A DNA stretch of 6,030 nucleotides from Desulfuromonadales bacterium (lineage in GTDB: Bacteria; Desulfobacterota; Desulfuromonadia; Desulfuromonadales; BM103). The stretch is taken from assembly GCA_030614505.1 (NCBI GenBank), contig JAUWTX010000141.1:1-6030 (forward strand), read 5' to 3'. The notes beneath the pieces are model-generated. The model ran no database searches and was not told the DNA's origin. It was given only the letters and a program-made list of their open reading frames with translations. The first letter of the stretch is position 1, and the number at the start of each line of letters is the position of its first letter. Made by a program: the position numbers and the translations under genes. This document shows positions 5,279-6,030 of this stretch, one piece after another.

Positions 5279-6030
5279 ATGCTCACGCAGATCAAAAATA
5301 AGTTGGAAATCAAACAAGCACTCGATCGCACTGAGGCTCTCTGGTTGTTGACTGAGGCCGATCTGATCAGCCTGGGCAAGTTAGCTGACGGAGTGCGCCG
5401 CCGCATGCATCCGGAAGGTTGCGTCTCTTTTGTCGTCGACCGCAACGTCAACTACACCAACGTTTGCACCTCGAAATGCAAGTTCTGTGCGTTTTACCGC
5501 GATGAGACCCATCCTGATGCTTACGTGCTCAGTTATACGCGAATCTTCAGTAAGGTCCAGGAGTTGGTTAATAGCGGTGGCACGCAACTGCTGATGCAGG
5601 GAGGGTTGCATCCCGACCTGAAAATCGACTGGTTTGAAGACCTCTTTCGCCAACTCCGTCATCGTTTTCCGACGGTGCAAATCCACTCTCTGTCGCCTGC
5701 CGAGATTGTGCATATCGCCAAGCTCTCTGGAATATCAATGGCTGACTGTCTCGTACGCTTGCACCACGTCGGTCTACAGTCTCTACCAGGTGGTGGGGCC
5801 GAGATTCTGGTCGATGCGGTTCGTCAGGAGATTTCGCCTAACAAGATCGGTTGGCAACAGTGGGCAGCCGTGATGCGCGAAGCTCATAAACTTGGTATGC
5901 CGACCACAGCGACCATGATGTTCGGTGTAAGTGAGAGGCCTGAAGATATCGTCGAGCACCTGTTCCGGGTTCGTGAGTTGCAGCCGGAGCAGGGTGGTTT
6001 CACTGCTTTTATCCCCTGGAGTTATCAGCC
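5279..6030 (+). CDS. mqnC: Cyclic dehypoxanthinyl-futalosine synthase (radical SAM), 3' end cut by window
   Basis: The frame starts at ATG 5279 and stays open to the window edge, giving 250 residues of a protein that usually has about 350-390. The radical-SAM site is C63-x3-C67-x2-C70 in NVCTSKCKFCAFYRD, after VVDRNVNYT. Family blocks follow: QLLMQGGLHPDLKIDW (103-118), IHSLSPAEI (135-143), LQSLPGGGAEILVD (166-179), PTTATMMFG (208-216) and QGGFTAFIPWSYQ (238-250). MqnC uses SAM to cyclise dehypoxanthinyl futalosine, forming the second ring of the naphthoquinone. YVLS, MQGG and AFIPWSYQ distinguish it from the neighbouring MqnE, a distant paralogue with the same layout. After TMMFG this protein has VSE where MqnE has HVE. 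The start is set by the usual N-terminus (IKNKLEIKQALDRTEALWLL); only a weak AGG (5265-5267) lies upstream. Confidence 0.95.
   Translation, partial: MLTQIKNKLEIKQALDRTEALWLLTEADLISLGKLADGVRRRMHPEGCVSFVVDRNVNYTNVCTSKCKFCAFYRDETHPDAYVLSYTRIFSKVQELVNSGGTQLLMQGGLHPDLKIDWFEDLFRQLRHRFPTVQIHSLSPAEIVHIAKLSGISMADCLVRLHHVGLQSLPGGGAEILVDAVRQEISPNKIGWQQWAAVMREAHKLGMPTTATMMFGVSERPEDIVEHLFRVRELQPEQGGFTAFIPWSYQ

Overview
The window reads as a stretch of bacterial chromosome in which every gene lies on the + strand. Five of the six genes belong to menaquinone (vitamin K2) biosynthesis by the futalosine route. In order they are: a UbiD-family decarboxylase (2-1375), exodeoxyribonuclease III (xth, 1432-2250), a UbiA-type prenyltransferase (mqnP, 2338-3222), a UbiX-type flavin prenyltransferase (about 3406-4020), aminofutalosine synthase (mqnE, about 4123-5205) and cyclic dehypoxanthinyl-futalosine synthase (mqnC, from 5279, cut by the right edge).

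Organism: the protein styles (MqnE and MqnC in tandem beside UbiA/UbiX/UbiD-type genes, moderate GC) suggest an anaerobic, menaquinone-respiring bacterium, most likely of the Desulfuromonas/Geobacter type (former Deltaproteobacteria). This is inference from family resemblance; no rRNA or other lineage marker is present. The xth product reads much more like the gammaproteobacterial ExoIII type than the rest would lead one to expect.

How the genes work together: MqnE joins the chorismate-derived enolpyruvyl-benzoate to SAM, giving aminofutalosine. After removal of the base, MqnC cyclises the product. Genes not in the window (mqnA, mqnB/MTAN, mqnD) supply the other early steps and yield 1,4-dihydroxy-6-naphthoate. 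MqnP then attaches the polyprenyl tail in the membrane. The UbiD-type enzyme is expected to remove the ring carboxylate using prenylated FMN made by the UbiX-type enzyme. A methyltransferase, not seen here, would finish the molecule. xth is a DNA-repair gene with no obvious role in the pathway.

Gaps between genes are 56-183 bp, and there are no tRNA, rRNA, CRISPR or insertion sequences. Three gaps hold notable inverted repeats: a long two-part hairpin before ubiX (3296-3337), a 12-of-13-pair hairpin before mqnE (4058-4086) and an AT-rich palindrome before mqnC (5233-5249). The other main oddity is an Asn in the UbiD-type protein where characterised UbiD enzymes carry an acidic active-site residue. 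I see no clearly novel multi-gene system; the window is mainly a well-recognised pathway cluster with some unusual details.
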